A stretch of DNA of 33,182 nucleotides from Flavobacteriales bacterium (GCA_024641135.1 JAHEDS010000024.1:1-33182), one strand, 5' to 3'. Numbered from the stretch's first letter, positions 1 to 8,314 are shown. The notes: generated from the letters alone by a model not told the origin. Numbers and translations are program-made.

Positions 1-361
1 TATGAGGTAAGGCTACGACTGAACCACAATTACCATCTTTATCCATAATGCAAGCATCCAGAGTAACATTGCCCTCCCTATCTGGTCGACCTCCCAGACC
101 AACCGTTTCGTTTAATGGATCGGCTTCTTCAACCATAACACCCTGCTCAACGGCATCCAGTGCATCGCCACCACTATTTAAAATGTCCCATGCTTTGGAA
201 GTAGCATTAGGAAAATTCCATGTACAAACAACCAATGGTTTAATCGATTTTATTGTTAAATTCTCATTAATAGTTGATGGTCTATTAGAGGCTATTATTG
301 ATGAAGAAACAATTCCCGTGATACTGAGAGCTGAATTTTTTATAAATTTTCGTCGTTGCAT
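1..361 (-). CDS. N4-(beta-N-acetylglucosaminyl)-L-asparaginase (glycosylasparaginase), N-terminal part only
   Basis: This reading frame runs off the left edge, so only about the first 120 residues are visible. The family cleaves the GlcNAc-Asn bond of N-linked glycopeptides and is an Ntn-hydrolase that self-processes into two chains. The start is the ATG reading 361 to 359. The N-terminus (MQRRKFIKNSALSITG) has a twin arginine and a hydrophobic stretch, suggesting Tat export to the periplasm. The following segments VVCTWNF, GGDALDAVE, GLGGRPDREG and VTLDACIMD agree closely with what I recall of the Elizabethkingia (Flavobacterium) meningosepticum enzyme. The catalytic Thr that starts the beta chain would lie outside the window. 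The gene is divergent from cutC, and neighbouring glycoprotein-degradation genes would be expected beyond the edge. An isoaspartyl peptidase of the same superfamily is the main alternative, but the GRPD segment favours glycosylasparaginase. Confidence 0.88.
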   Translation of the reverse strand, partial: MQRRKFIKNSALSITGIVSSSIIASNRPSTINENLTIKSIKPLVVCTWNFPNATSKAWDILNSGGDALDAVEQGVMVEEADPLNETVGLGGRPDREGNVTLDACIMDKDGNCGSVVALPH

Positions 362-534
362 GGCTGGGTTTTTAAATTTTCAATAGTAATACCTATTTCG
401 TTTTAAATGAAAAACTAAAATAGTGAGATACACTTAAATAATTAGCATTATTAGGCGAATATTAGTAGTTTTAACATAATAGGGAAAAGGCATTTTCTAG
501 ATTTTTCAATTTAACTTAAGGCGAAATGTAATTT

Positions 535-1266
535 ATGATTGTTGAAATTTGTGCGAATTCATTTGAGTCGGCTTATAATGCACAACTGGCAGGAGCACAA
601 CGTATTGAATTGTGTAGCGAACTTGCAGTAGGAGGTGTCACACCTTCATTTGGCTTAATGAGCCAGGTTAAATCCTCTCTAAGTATTCCAGTTTTTGTTT
701 TAATCCGACCTAGAAGTGGTGATTTTGTGTATTCTTCGGCTGAGTTTGAAATTATGAAAAAAGATGTTGAATTATGCAAAGAGTTAGGATGTTCAGGGGT
801 TGTCTCAGGCGTATTAAATACCGACAATTCAATAGATATAATAAGAACTCAGGAGCTTGTTAATCTGGCCAAACCGTTGCCATTTGTTTTTCATCGCGCT
901 TTCGATTTAGTTCCTAATCCTGTTAAGGCATTGAATCAGTTACTTCAGTTAGGTGTAATTCGTATTTTAACTTCGGGCCACGAAAGTTCAGCAATTAAAG
1001 GATTAAAACTACTTAATGAATTAAAAGAATTAGCAAAAGAGGCCATTACTATTCTACCTGGAGGTGGTATTACAGTAGAAAATGCCAAGCAATTTCAAGA
1101 AGCAGGATTTAAGGAGATTCATTGTTCCTTAACAGAATTTCACCCTTTTAACGTGCAACCAAAAATACATTTTAATAGCCCTAAGCATTTTATCGAATCG
1201 GGTAAATTTATTTCGGATACTTCAAAAATTAAAGAGATTTTACAATTATTAAATGAACCCAAATAA
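535..1266 (+). CDS. cutC: CutC family protein
   Basis: The 243-residue product has the usual length and appearance of CutC, a cytoplasmic TIM-barrel protein. Diagnostic segments are the N-terminal VEICANS, AQRIELCSEL with GGVTPS, FVLIRPRSGDF, FVFHRAFD and the late ILPGGGIT. The family was named for copper tolerance in E. coli, but its enzymatic role is unsettled, so the symbol reflects homology and not a proven copper function. The start ATG at 535 gives the standard N-terminus directly at the first beta strand. There is no Shine-Dalgarno, only an A-rich upstream stretch, as is normal in Bacteroidota. It is divergent from the glycosylasparaginase gene, a pairing that may reflect a role in sugar or glycan catabolism (inference). 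Confidence 0.9.
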   Translation: MIVEICANSFESAYNAQLAGAQRIELCSELAVGGVTPSFGLMSQVKSSLSIPVFVLIRPRSGDFVYSSAEFEIMKKDVELCKELGCSGVVSGVLNTDNSIDIIRTQELVNLAKPLPFVFHRAFDLVPNPVKALNQLLQLGVIRILTSGHESSAIKGLKLLNELKELAKEAITILPGGGITVENAKQFQEAGFKEIHCSLTEFHPFNVQPKIHFNSPKHFIESGKFISDTSKIKEILQLLNEPK

Positions 1267-1300
1267 ATAAAATCTTAAGAAATTATTTATTATAAATTGT

Positions 1301-1308
1301 TAATCTTG
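1301..1308 (+). promoter_or_regulatory. Possible -7 element for the metallophosphoesterase gene
   Basis: TAATCTTG differs by one base from the Bacteroidota -7 consensus TAnnTTTG and lies 56 bases before the start codon at 1364. No convincing -33 TTG is seen at the usual spacing, so this is a weak call. The rest of the 97-base gap after cutC is plain AT-rich sequence with no terminator hairpin. Confidence 0.25.
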
Positions 1309-1363
1309 CATTAAATACCATGTAATTATGTGTTTAACTTTTTACATTTGATAAAATTTATTT

Positions 1364-2599
1364 ATGTCCCGATTTTTTATTTCAGTATTAATATTTTCAA
1401 TATTATTTTTTGTTATTGAGTTTTATGCGTTTCAGGCACTCAAAACCATCACAAAAAATAAGTATGTAAAAATCTTTTGGGTTTTAATGGCCTTGGGTAT
1501 TTATGTGAATTTATTTTATACACTTTATTCGACACCCAGAAGTGCCGGACAAACGATTCGATTTCAACTAGCGGCTGGCTTTTTTCTAACCTTTTTAATT
1601 CCAAAATTGGTTATTGTAATCGTTATGTTTGGTGAAGATGCTGTTAGAGTTGTTCAAAAAACCATTTCTTATATAACACCTGGAACTACTCAACCTATGC
1701 CAAGTCGTCGCTTATTTGTTTCACAATTGGCGTTGGGATTGGCAGCCATTCCTTTTACTTCTTTTTTATACGGAATTATTAAGGGCCGATATAATTATAA
1801 GGTTTTAAAATATCAATTAACTTTTGATGATTTACCTGAGGCATTTGATGGGTTTAAGATTACCCAAGTTTCTGATATTCATTCAGGGAGTTTTACAAAC
1901 CCTGATAAAATTCAATACGGTATTGATTTAATTAATCAGCAAAAATCGGATGTGATTCTTTTCACTGGCGATATTGTAAATAATAAGGCCGATGAAATGG
2001 ATAATTGGATTGATTATTTTAAAAATTTTGAAGCATCTTATGGTAAGTTTTCAATTTTAGGAAATCATGACTATGGCGATTATGTAGATTGGACTACTAA
2101 AGAAGATAAGGCCAAAAATTTTGAAGCAGTTAAAGAAATACATCCCAAAATTGGTTTTGATTTATTGTTGAATGAAAACCGGTATATTGAAAAAGATGGA
2201 CAAAAAATAGCCATTATTGGTGTAGAAAATTGGGGAAAAGGCTTTAATAAAGCTGGAGATCTGGAAAAGGCAACTATTGGGTTGCAAAAGGAAGATTTTA
2301 AAGTGTTAATGACTCACGACCCATCGCACTGGGAATATAAAGTTAAGGAAGATGATTTTAATTATCATCTTACCTTAAGTGGACATACCCATGGGCTTCA
2401 AATGGGTATTGAGATTCCAGGATTTTTTAGATGGAGTCCTTCACAATATGTTTACAAGCAATGGGCTGGAATGTATTCAGAATTTGGAAGACATATAAAC
2501 GTAAATCGTGGTTTCGGATATCACGCCTTTCCTGGAAGAGTAGGTATTTGGCCAGAGATAACAGTAATTGAATTAAAAAAAGGAACAAATAGTGCGTAA
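1364..2599 (+). CDS. Membrane-anchored metallophosphoesterase (YkuE/YaeI-like)
   Basis: The 411-residue protein has an N-terminal membrane region with hydrophobic segments near residues 2-24, 38-56, 67-90 and 117-138. A calcineurin-like phosphoesterase domain follows from about 160. All metal-binding motifs are present: SDIH at 170-173, GD at 202-203, GNHD at 233-236, a His at 318 and GHTHG at 340-344. The dinuclear metal site should therefore be intact. Relatives hydrolyse phosphodiesters or pyrophosphates, and some act on lipid substrates such as UDP-diacylglucosamine. The substrate here cannot be told from sequence. The catalytic domain follows the last membrane segment, but its side of the membrane is not determined. 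The gene stands alone between cutC and the thioredoxin-like gene. Confidence 0.85.
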   Translation: MSRFFISVLIFSILFFVIEFYAFQALKTITKNKYVKIFWVLMALGIYVNLFYTLYSTPRSAGQTIRFQLAAGFFLTFLIPKLVIVIVMFGEDAVRVVQKTISYITPGTTQPMPSRRLFVSQLALGLAAIPFTSFLYGIIKGRYNYKVLKYQLTFDDLPEAFDGFKITQVSDIHSGSFTNPDKIQYGIDLINQQKSDVILFTGDIVNNKADEMDNWIDYFKNFEASYGKFSILGNHDYGDYVDWTTKEDKAKNFEAVKEIHPKIGFDLLLNENRYIEKDGQKIAIIGVENWGKGFNKAGDLEKATIGLQKEDFKVLMTHDPSHWEYKVKEDDFNYHLTLSGHTHGLQMGIEIPGFFRWSPSQYVYKQWAGMYSEFGRHINVNRGFGYHAFPGRVGIWPEITVIELKKGTNSA

Positions 2600-2723
2600 C
2601 AGGCTTGATATTATAAGAAAGTTGAGTTAAAAATGTTATAATTATATTGAAATTGTTTATTTTTAAATATTAATCATTATACACTAATATGATTGGATGT
2701 AAGTGTATTATGAAAAAATTACT

Positions 2724-2745
2724 TAGGTTTGTATAAGTACATTTG
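2724..2745 (+). promoter_or_regulatory. Two overlapping candidate -7 elements upstream of the thioredoxin-like gene
   Basis: TAGGTTTG (2724-2731) and TACATTTG (2738-2745) both match TAnnTTTG exactly and lie 32 and 18 bases before the start codon at 2764. Neither has a clear TTG at -33. The 164-base gap upstream is otherwise AT-rich with no evident hairpin. Confidence 0.45.
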
Positions 2746-2763
2746 ACTAATAAATAATAAAGT

Positions 2764-3060
2764 ATGTCAAAATTTGGGGAACTAATAGATGTAGACATTC
2801 CTGTTTTGTTAGATTTTTTCACTGATTGGAATGATCAATCCACAGCAATGCATCCGGTTTTAAGAGATGTAGCTGCTGCACTTGGAGACAAGGCAAAAGT
2901 TATTAAAATAGATGTCGATAAGAACCAAGAATTAGCAGAAGCCCTTAGAGTAAAAGGGTTGCCAACACTTATTATTTATAAAAACGGAGAAATGAAATGG
3001 CGTCAAAGCGGTGAGCAGGACGCTAATACTTTAATAGGGATTATTAAACAGTATCTGTAA
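2764..3060 (+). CDS. Thioredoxin-fold protein lacking the CxxC active site
   Basis: This 98-residue protein aligns along its whole length with thioredoxin. It has the strand VLLDFFTDW, the central VIKIDVDKN, the cis-proline loop GLPTL (residues 66-70) and the C-terminal helix. At the active site the canonical WCGPC is replaced by WNDQS (residues 22-26), so both cysteines are missing (Asn23 and Ser26). There is no cysteine anywhere in the protein. It cannot do thiol-disulfide exchange and more likely binds a partner (inference). There is no signal peptide, so it is cytoplasmic. From memory, similar short proteins occur in other Flavobacteriaceae, which would argue against a simple mutation. 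Its stop codon region overlaps the end of the convergent deacetylase gene by 17 bases. Confidence 0.85.
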   Translation: MSKFGELIDVDIPVLLDFFTDWNDQSTAMHPVLRDVAAALGDKAKVIKIDVDKNQELAEALRVKGLPTLIIYKNGEMKWRQSGEQDANTLIGIIKQYL

Positions 3061-3694
3061 ACTTCAAGGATTTAAAAACGAATCCCTTTTTAGCATAGTA
3101 TTCTAATACTTTAGGTAAAACTTCCATCATGTTTTTTGAAGCTTTAACACTATCGTGAAAAACGATAATACTTCCTTTTTCTATATTATCAATGGCGTTT
3201 ATTAAACATTTTTCAGGGCTTACAGTTTTATCCCAGTCAACTGTTAAAACATCCCACATAATGATATGATATCCAGAAGCTATAAGCTGGTTGGCCTGAC
3301 TTGGTTTTATACGCCCGTAAGGCGGTCGAAACAGATTTGTTTTGCAGCCAAGAGATTCCATTATGGATGCCGCTTGTGTAACATTTTTAAGATAATCTAT
3401 AGTTAATGTTTTCCAGCCTTTTAAATGATTATGTGTATGATTTCCGATAGTATGGCCATCATTTAAAATATCCTGAAAAATTTCGGGATGCTTTTCCACA
3501 TTATTACCAATACAAAAAAAGGTTGCTTTGGCATGATACTTTTTTAATTGGTTTAAAGTCCAGTTTGTAATTTCTGGCGTGGGGCCATCATCAAAAGTTA
3601 GATAAATAACAGCTTCAGTGGTAGGTCTGTTCCAAACATAATTTGGAAACATTTTTTTTACCACTGAAGGTGTTTTTACTGGTATTAGCAACAT
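3044..3694 (-). CDS. Polysaccharide deacetylase family protein (NodB homology domain)
   Basis: The 216-residue product is a compact carbohydrate esterase family 4 domain, which removes N-acetyl groups from chitin-like or peptidoglycan sugars. The motifs are TFDDGP (residues 33-38, with metal-binding Asp36), NHTHNH (85-90, metal ligands His86 and His90), FRPPYG, a WDV/VDW segment and the late IIVFHDS with a probable catalytic His. No signal peptide or membrane anchor is visible, so it may act in the cytoplasm or leave by an unusual route. The start at 3694 lies 2 bases after the stop codon of the DUF2723 gene, so the two are probably translationally coupled. Its 3' end overlaps the convergent thioredoxin-like gene. 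Confidence 0.88.
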   Translation of the reverse strand: MLLIPVKTPSVVKKMFPNYVWNRPTTEAVIYLTFDDGPTPEITNWTLNQLKKYHAKATFFCIGNNVEKHPEIFQDILNDGHTIGNHTHNHLKGWKTLTIDYLKNVTQAASIMESLGCKTNLFRPPYGRIKPSQANQLIASGYHIIMWDVLTVDWDKTVSPEKCLINAIDNIEKGSIIVFHDSVKASKNMMEVLPKVLEYYAKKGFVFKSLKFTDTV

Positions 3695-3696
3695 AA

Positions 3697-6600
3697 TTAT
3701 TCAGCGTCTATACTCGTGTCAGACGGTATGTCTTTATCCAAGTTTTCTTGGGAGCCTGAAGGATCTTCATAAAAATGACTAAACAATTTTAAATAGGAAT
3801 TGAATATTTCACTTTCGGTTTTAGCAAAATCAGGATCATAGGTTATTAGAACATCAACAAGACCTTTATAGCGTTGTATATCAGTATAAATATCTTCAAA
3901 CATATGCTCTTGATTGGCTTTTGTTAATCCACTGTAATAGGTAAGATTCTCTTGGTATTTATTAGCAACCTCCTTAAAAAGTTTTCCGGCTTTTTCTTTA
4001 TTACCTACTTCGTAATATGCACTTATGTAAGGTTCAAGTAAGGTGTAATATCCAAAATAGTCAACCGGCATGTTTTTCATGGCTATATCGGCTATTTCTT
4101 CTGCTTTTTCTAATTTATTTTCATTAATTAATTGTTCAATTAATCGAGCCAAATTACCTCTGTATGAAATAGAGTTTTTACGTGTTTCTGGATCATGGTA
4201 AATATCTGGACTACCACTGTTACCCCAATACCAGTTTTTAACTTTTTCATACATTAAATCGCTGTCAACTCGACCCATATCAAATGGATTTGCTTTATCT
4301 ACAGGTGTTTTTATAGGTACTAATTTATAACACATACCATCCAGTTGTAAATAGTCTTTCATCCAGATATAATCATCATCACCAAAACTGCCGCCAGTAA
4401 AATAAATAGAGCGTTTCCAGTCGTTATTAGCAATAATGTCCAGCATAAGCAATCTGTTTTTATAAATAGCACCATCTTTAATTTTTATAGTAATATAAGG
4501 CACTATTTTATCGGCATCTTTTGGATTTACATTCCCATATTTAAGGACATTTTCTTTATTAACTGGTAATTTTAAAAATTCTGTTGGTAAATAATTGGCA
4601 TTTAAATCTTGATTTCTTATCCCGCTAATATCAACACCTTGTTGCTCAAGCACATATTTATATTTTGTTCTGGGGTTGTCGCTGGTTATAAAATTTAGAA
4701 AATCCTTTATATCTAAAGTATCAGTAGTAACAGGGTCTTTAATAATATAATCTCGCGTTCCGTATTTATACTGATCATGCGTTAGCTGAGAAGGAACGGG
4801 ATCACTTTCATAAGCTTTCCGTTTCATTTGGTCAATATACCAGTCGGTTTGAAATAAACTTGTGTTTACAACCCGAACATCGGTTCTGTAGCCTTCAATT
4901 TCCTGAGCGTACCAAAGGGCAAAGGTGTCGTTATCTCCAATCGAAAATAAAATACCATTTTTTGCACAAGAATCCAGATACATTTTTGCCATTGAGTTGG
5001 CAGTATATTTATCCGACCTATCATGGTCGTTCCAGTTATTAGCCGCTAAAATCCCGGGTACTAAAACTAAACAGGTAATGGTAATCGCTGGTGCCAATAT
5101 CTTGGAAGGAATGTGTTTCTTTAAGCCATCAAATATTGCAAAAACCCCAAATCCAATCCAAAGTGCAAAGACATAAAAAGAGCCTACAACCGAGTAATCA
5201 CGCTCTCTTGGTTCAAAAGGGCGTACATTAGTGTAAAATTGAATTGCAAGTCCCGTAAAAAGGAAGAACACTAACATGATCCAGAATAATTTCTTGTCTT
5301 TATTGAATAAAAAGAACAAACCAATTAGCCCTAAAATGAGCGGTAGAAAGTAATAAGTATTTCGGGCTTTGTTATTTTTAACGTCATTTGGTAAATTATC
5401 CTGCGATAAGCCCAAATGCCATTCATCAATTGGTTTAATGCCACTTATCCAGTTACCATGATTGTCATATTTTCCCTGAACATCATCCTGTCTTCCAACA
5501 AAATTCCACATAAAATAACGCCAGTACATATAACCTAACTGGTATTGGATCATGTAAACAATGTTACTTGCTAGTGATGGTTTTTCAATATCTATATAGT
5601 TCTTGTAACGCTTTAAAAAATTATTGTAATCTTCATAATCCACATTGCCTTTTACAACATCATTTTTAAAATTAGCTACTAAAGTTCTAAGCTCATTTTG
5701 CATTTGGTAATCAGCCTTCAATTTAAAATCTAAATATCCTGAAAACATCATATAATTTTCGGCGTGTTCTGTACTCCACATTCTTGGAAGAATTGAGGCG
5801 TGTTTAGAATTATAATTTTGTTTGGCGTTCTTATAATCGTTTACAATAACATACTTGCCTTTTGCTTCATCTTTTTCATATTTTGGTTTGTCATCTACAT
5901 ATGGATTGTTTTCATCAAGATAAGCGTACTGATCTGTAAATTGCGGACCGTAAAACAAATGGGTCTCGGGGTATTGTTCTAAATTATAATAAGCCAATAA
6001 TTCCCTGGCACTTGAAGGGTCATTTTCGTTAATCACAACATTGGCATTGGCACGAATAGGTAAAAGCATCCAAGATGAAAACCCAATAATAATAAAAGTA
6101 ATACAAAGAATGCCCGTGTTTAAATGGATATACCCTTTTTTGTAAGTAAACGATAAGCCGTAATAAATTAAAGCGACTATAAATAAACCTGCAATGATAG
6201 ATCCGGAATTAAAAGGAAGACCAATCGAGTTGACAAAAAAGATTTCAAAATCACTAAAAATCTTTAAAATATTAGGTGCTAATAATTTAAATACAAATAA
6301 TAAAACGGCTACAGAAACCACATTCGCTATAATGAAGTTTTTTATGGTAACGGTTTTGTAATTTTTAAAAAAGTAAATGAGTCCTATAGCAGGAATGGTT
6401 AATAAGCCCATAAAGTGAACACCAAAGGATAGTCCTAATACAAAAGAAATTATAATAAGCCATCTGTTACCTCGTGGTTTGTCCATATCCTGTTCCCAAC
6501 GTAATCCTAACCAAAATAAAACAGCCATAATTAAGGTAGCCATGGCATAAACTTCTGTTTCAACAGCATTAAACCAAAAAGAATCTGTAAAAGTAAAAGC

Positions 6601-6990
6601 TAAACTACCAACCAAACCACTCCCAAGAATGGCGATTGCTTTTTGTTGAGTCAACTCATTTTTTTTAACAGCCATTTTTTTCAGAAGAAGTGTAATCGTC
6701 CAAAACATAAAAAGAATAGTAAATGCACTGGCCATTGCACTCATGAGGTTTAACATGTAACCTATTTTTGAAGGTTCGAATGCAAACAAAGAGAAAAAGG
6801 CTCCAAACATTTGAAACAAAGGTGCTCCCGGCGGATGACCAACCTGAAGTTTAGAAGAAGTTAAAATATATTCTCCAGCATCCCAAAAACTAACGGTAGG
6901 TTCTACTGTTAAACCATAGGTTATAAAGGCAATTAAAAAAGTGAACCAACCGGTTATGGTGTTCCATTTTTTAAAGTTTAAATAGGTCAT
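3697..6990 (-). CDS. DUF2723 family multi-pass membrane protein, putative O-mannosyltransferase-like (TMEM260-related)
   Basis: The 1097-residue product starts with a membrane helix and the loop SFWDAGEY (residues 34-41) followed by GHPPGAPLF, the signature of the DUF2723 family. Acidic residues in this first loop (Asp37, Glu40) resemble the catalytic position of GT-C glycosyltransferases. About a dozen hydrophobic segments fill the first two thirds. The last 200 or so residues are hydrophilic and helical, probably TPR-like (EKAEEIADIAMKNMP, EKAGKLFKEVANKY). The human relative TMEM260 is an O-mannosyltransferase, and Bacteroidota have general protein O-glycosylation, so a role in envelope glycosylation is plausible but not shown. 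It forms an operon with the downstream deacetylase. No clear TAnnTTTG promoter is visible on its side of the 239-base gap before the tRNA. Confidence 0.85.
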   Translation of the reverse strand: MTYLNFKKWNTITGWFTFLIAFITYGLTVEPTVSFWDAGEYILTSSKLQVGHPPGAPLFQMFGAFFSLFAFEPSKIGYMLNLMSAMASAFTILFMFWTITLLLKKMAVKKNELTQQKAIAILGSGLVGSLAFTFTDSFWFNAVETEVYAMATLIMAVLFWLGLRWEQDMDKPRGNRWLIIISFVLGLSFGVHFMGLLTIPAIGLIYFFKNYKTVTIKNFIIANVVSVAVLLFVFKLLAPNILKIFSDFEIFFVNSIGLPFNSGSIIAGLFIVALIYYGLSFTYKKGYIHLNTGILCITFIIIGFSSWMLLPIRANANVVINENDPSSARELLAYYNLEQYPETHLFYGPQFTDQYAYLDENNPYVDDKPKYEKDEAKGKYVIVNDYKNAKQNYNSKHASILPRMWSTEHAENYMMFSGYLDFKLKADYQMQNELRTLVANFKNDVVKGNVDYEDYNNFLKRYKNYIDIEKPSLASNIVYMIQYQLGYMYWRYFMWNFVGRQDDVQGKYDNHGNWISGIKPIDEWHLGLSQDNLPNDVKNNKARNTYYFLPLILGLIGLFFLFNKDKKLFWIMLVFFLFTGLAIQFYTNVRPFEPRERDYSVVGSFYVFALWIGFGVFAIFDGLKKHIPSKILAPAITITCLVLVPGILAANNWNDHDRSDKYTANSMAKMYLDSCAKNGILFSIGDNDTFALWYAQEIEGYRTDVRVVNTSLFQTDWYIDQMKRKAYESDPVPSQLTHDQYKYGTRDYIIKDPVTTDTLDIKDFLNFITSDNPRTKYKYVLEQQGVDISGIRNQDLNANYLPTEFLKLPVNKENVLKYGNVNPKDADKIVPYITIKIKDGAIYKNRLLMLDIIANNDWKRSIYFTGGSFGDDDYIWMKDYLQLDGMCYKLVPIKTPVDKANPFDMGRVDSDLMYEKVKNWYWGNSGSPDIYHDPETRKNSISYRGNLARLIEQLINENKLEKAEEIADIAMKNMPVDYFGYYTLLEPYISAYYEVGNKEKAGKLFKEVANKYQENLTYYSGLTKANQEHMFEDIYTDIQRYKGLVDVLITYDPDFAKTESEIFNSYLKLFSHFYEDPSGSQENLDKDIPSDTSIDAE

Positions 6991-7182
6991 CTTTTAATAT
7001 GTTTGTTTATGATGGCGAATTTAATAATAAATATGAAAAGAGGAACAAGTATTTAGTTACTGTTAACATAATTAATACCTACAGCAATAGTTCAATTTTG
7101 AAAACATAAGATTTTGAATTTCAAAATGAGACGCAAATTTCATTAAAACCGTAGTTTATCAATATTATTTTCAAAAAAATAC

Positions 7183-7212
7183 TTGTGCAAATAAAACTTT
7201 GTGCTAAATTTG
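7183..7212 (+). promoter_or_regulatory. Promoter of tRNA-Gln
   Basis: A TTG at 7183-7185 and TAAATTTG at 7205-7212 are separated by 19 bases, matching the Bacteroidota primary sigma factor consensus (TTG/TAnnTTTG). Transcription should begin near 7219, about 11 bases before the mature tRNA. This is the cleanest promoter in the window. Confidence 0.75.
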
Positions 7213-7229
7213 CACCCTCAATTACACAT

Positions 7230-7302
7230 TGGCCTATGGTGTAACTGGCAACACGTCTGGTTTTGGTCCAGAAGAGTCTAGGTTCGAGCCCTAGTAGGCC
7301 AA
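7230..7302 (+). tRNA. tRNA-Gln (anticodon TTG)
   Basis: The sequence folds into a full cloverleaf. The acceptor stem is TGGCCTA (7230-7236) with TAGGCCA (7295-7301) and discriminator A7302. The anticodon stem TCTGG/CCAGA (7256-7260 with 7268-7272) encloses the loop TTTTGGT, with anticodon TTG at 7263-7265. The T stem CTAGG/CCTAG (7278-7282 with 7290-7294) encloses TTCGAGC. The anticodon reads CAA (and CAG by wobble), hence glutamine. The encoded DNA continues with CA rather than a full CCA, so the 3' end is presumably completed by nucleotidyltransferase. It is a lone tRNA with its own promoter and terminator. Confidence 0.95.
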
Positions 7303-7309
7303 CAATATT

Positions 7310-7344
7310 AAAAAATCCTAATCTCATTGAGATTAGGATTTTTT
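7310..7344. terminator. Two-way palindromic terminator between tRNA-Gln and the stress protein gene
   Basis: A perfect inverted repeat of 17 bases per arm (7310-7326 and 7328-7344) has one central base. A run of A begins it and a run of T ends it, so either strand gives a stem of AATCCTAATCTC type followed by six U. It lies 7 bases after the tRNA and 30 bases after the end of the convergent stress protein gene. Confidence 0.85.
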
Positions 7345-7374
7345 GTTTATAATATATTGATTTTTAAGCTAATA

Positions 7375-8202
7375 TTATTCAATTTTAAAAGTCATTACGG
7401 GGCGTTTGGCATTGTTAACCAAGTCTTCACTTATGCTGCCATTGAAAAAACTTGAAAGGCCTTGTCTGCCATGGGTACACATGCCAATTAAATCGGCAGA
7501 AATAGATTGTGAAAAATTCATGATGCCCTTTTCAACATTAATATCGTTATAAATATTAACGGTATAATCATCAAATTTAGCTTTTTTTGCAAAGTCTTTA
7601 ATACGTGCTTCAGCATCTTGAGTAGTCATAAAATGGCTGGCGGTATTTACCATAAGCAGATGTATTTTGGCATCAAATAATTTTGCGAATTCTATTGCTT
7701 TCATAAACGGCGCTTTATAGTGGTCTTTAAAATTTGAAGCAAAAACCATATGATTCACTTTGAAAACAGGATGTTCTTTTTTGATCACTAAAACGGGCAC
7801 TTCAGAAGTACGAACAATTTTTTCAGTATTCGAGCCAATAAGCATTTCTTTAAAAGAGTTAGTACCATGAGAACCCATAACAATTAAGTCGATGTGATGC
7901 TTTTTACAGACTTGATACACACCTCTAAAAGGCTCGTAAAATTCAACAATTTCATGAACATTGATGCCTTTCAAGTATTCTTTCTCTAATAAGGTTTCAA
8001 AATGTTTATGCGCTAGTTTCATAAAGTACATAGCTTCAGGTAGCGTCTGAGCGGTGCTCAAAGGGTCTACTTTTTGCATCGGCAATTCAAGCGTATGCAG
8101 TAAGTAAATTTCTGCTTTTTCTTTTTTAGCTAATTGAGCAGCCACTTTTAATGCGTTTTCGGCTTGCTCTGAAAAGTCTGTAGGTATAAGTATTTTTTTC
8201 AT
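7375..8202 (-). CDS. Universal stress protein, tandem UspA domains
   Basis: The 275-residue cytoplasmic protein has two Usp domains, about 1-145 and 150-275. The first begins MKKILIPTDFSEQAENAL, which is typical, and carries the ATP-binding pattern MGSHG followed nine residues later by GSNTEKIV. The second has MCTHG followed by GSISEDLV, a close version of the same motif, so nucleotide binding by both halves is possible. Two-domain Usp proteins are common in Bacteroidota and respond to starvation or stress; no specific partner can be inferred. It is monocistronic on minus and ends at the shared terminator near 7330. No clear promoter motif is visible in the 80 bases before its start. Confidence 0.92.
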   Translation of the reverse strand: MKKILIPTDFSEQAENALKVAAQLAKKEKAEIYLLHTLELPMQKVDPLSTAQTLPEAMYFMKLAHKHFETLLEKEYLKGINVHEIVEFYEPFRGVYQVCKKHHIDLIVMGSHGTNSFKEMLIGSNTEKIVRTSEVPVLVIKKEHPVFKVNHMVFASNFKDHYKAPFMKAIEFAKLFDAKIHLLMVNTASHFMTTQDAEARIKDFAKKAKFDDYTVNIYNDINVEKGIMNFSQSISADLIGMCTHGRQGLSSFFNGSISEDLVNNAKRPVMTFKIE

Positions 8203-8279
8203 GGTATTTGGTTTACGTTAACAAAGTCAGTTATGTTATAAATTTATGAATATTACTTTAAAAATCCATTAAAAAATTA

Positions 8280-8287
8280 TATATTTG
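8280..8287 (+). promoter_or_regulatory. -7 element of the rimP-nusA-infB operon promoter
   Basis: TATATTTG matches TAnnTTTG exactly and is followed by GC-rich bases. Transcription would start near 8293 and leave a leader of about 57 bases that contains the hairpin at 8315-8335. A -33 TTG is not obvious. Confidence 0.6.
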
Positions 8288-8314
8288 CGCCGTTGTAAGG
8301 CAAAATTAGGAATT

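Noticed and set aside
48-386. Open frame of 112 codons on plus at the left edge
   Set aside because: It is the antisense shadow of the glycosylasparaginase gene, whose minus-strand translation gives clear family motifs.
7121-7327. Minus-strand open frame of 68 codons
   Set aside because: It runs across the antisense of the tRNA-Gln gene and its promoter and has no protein-like features.
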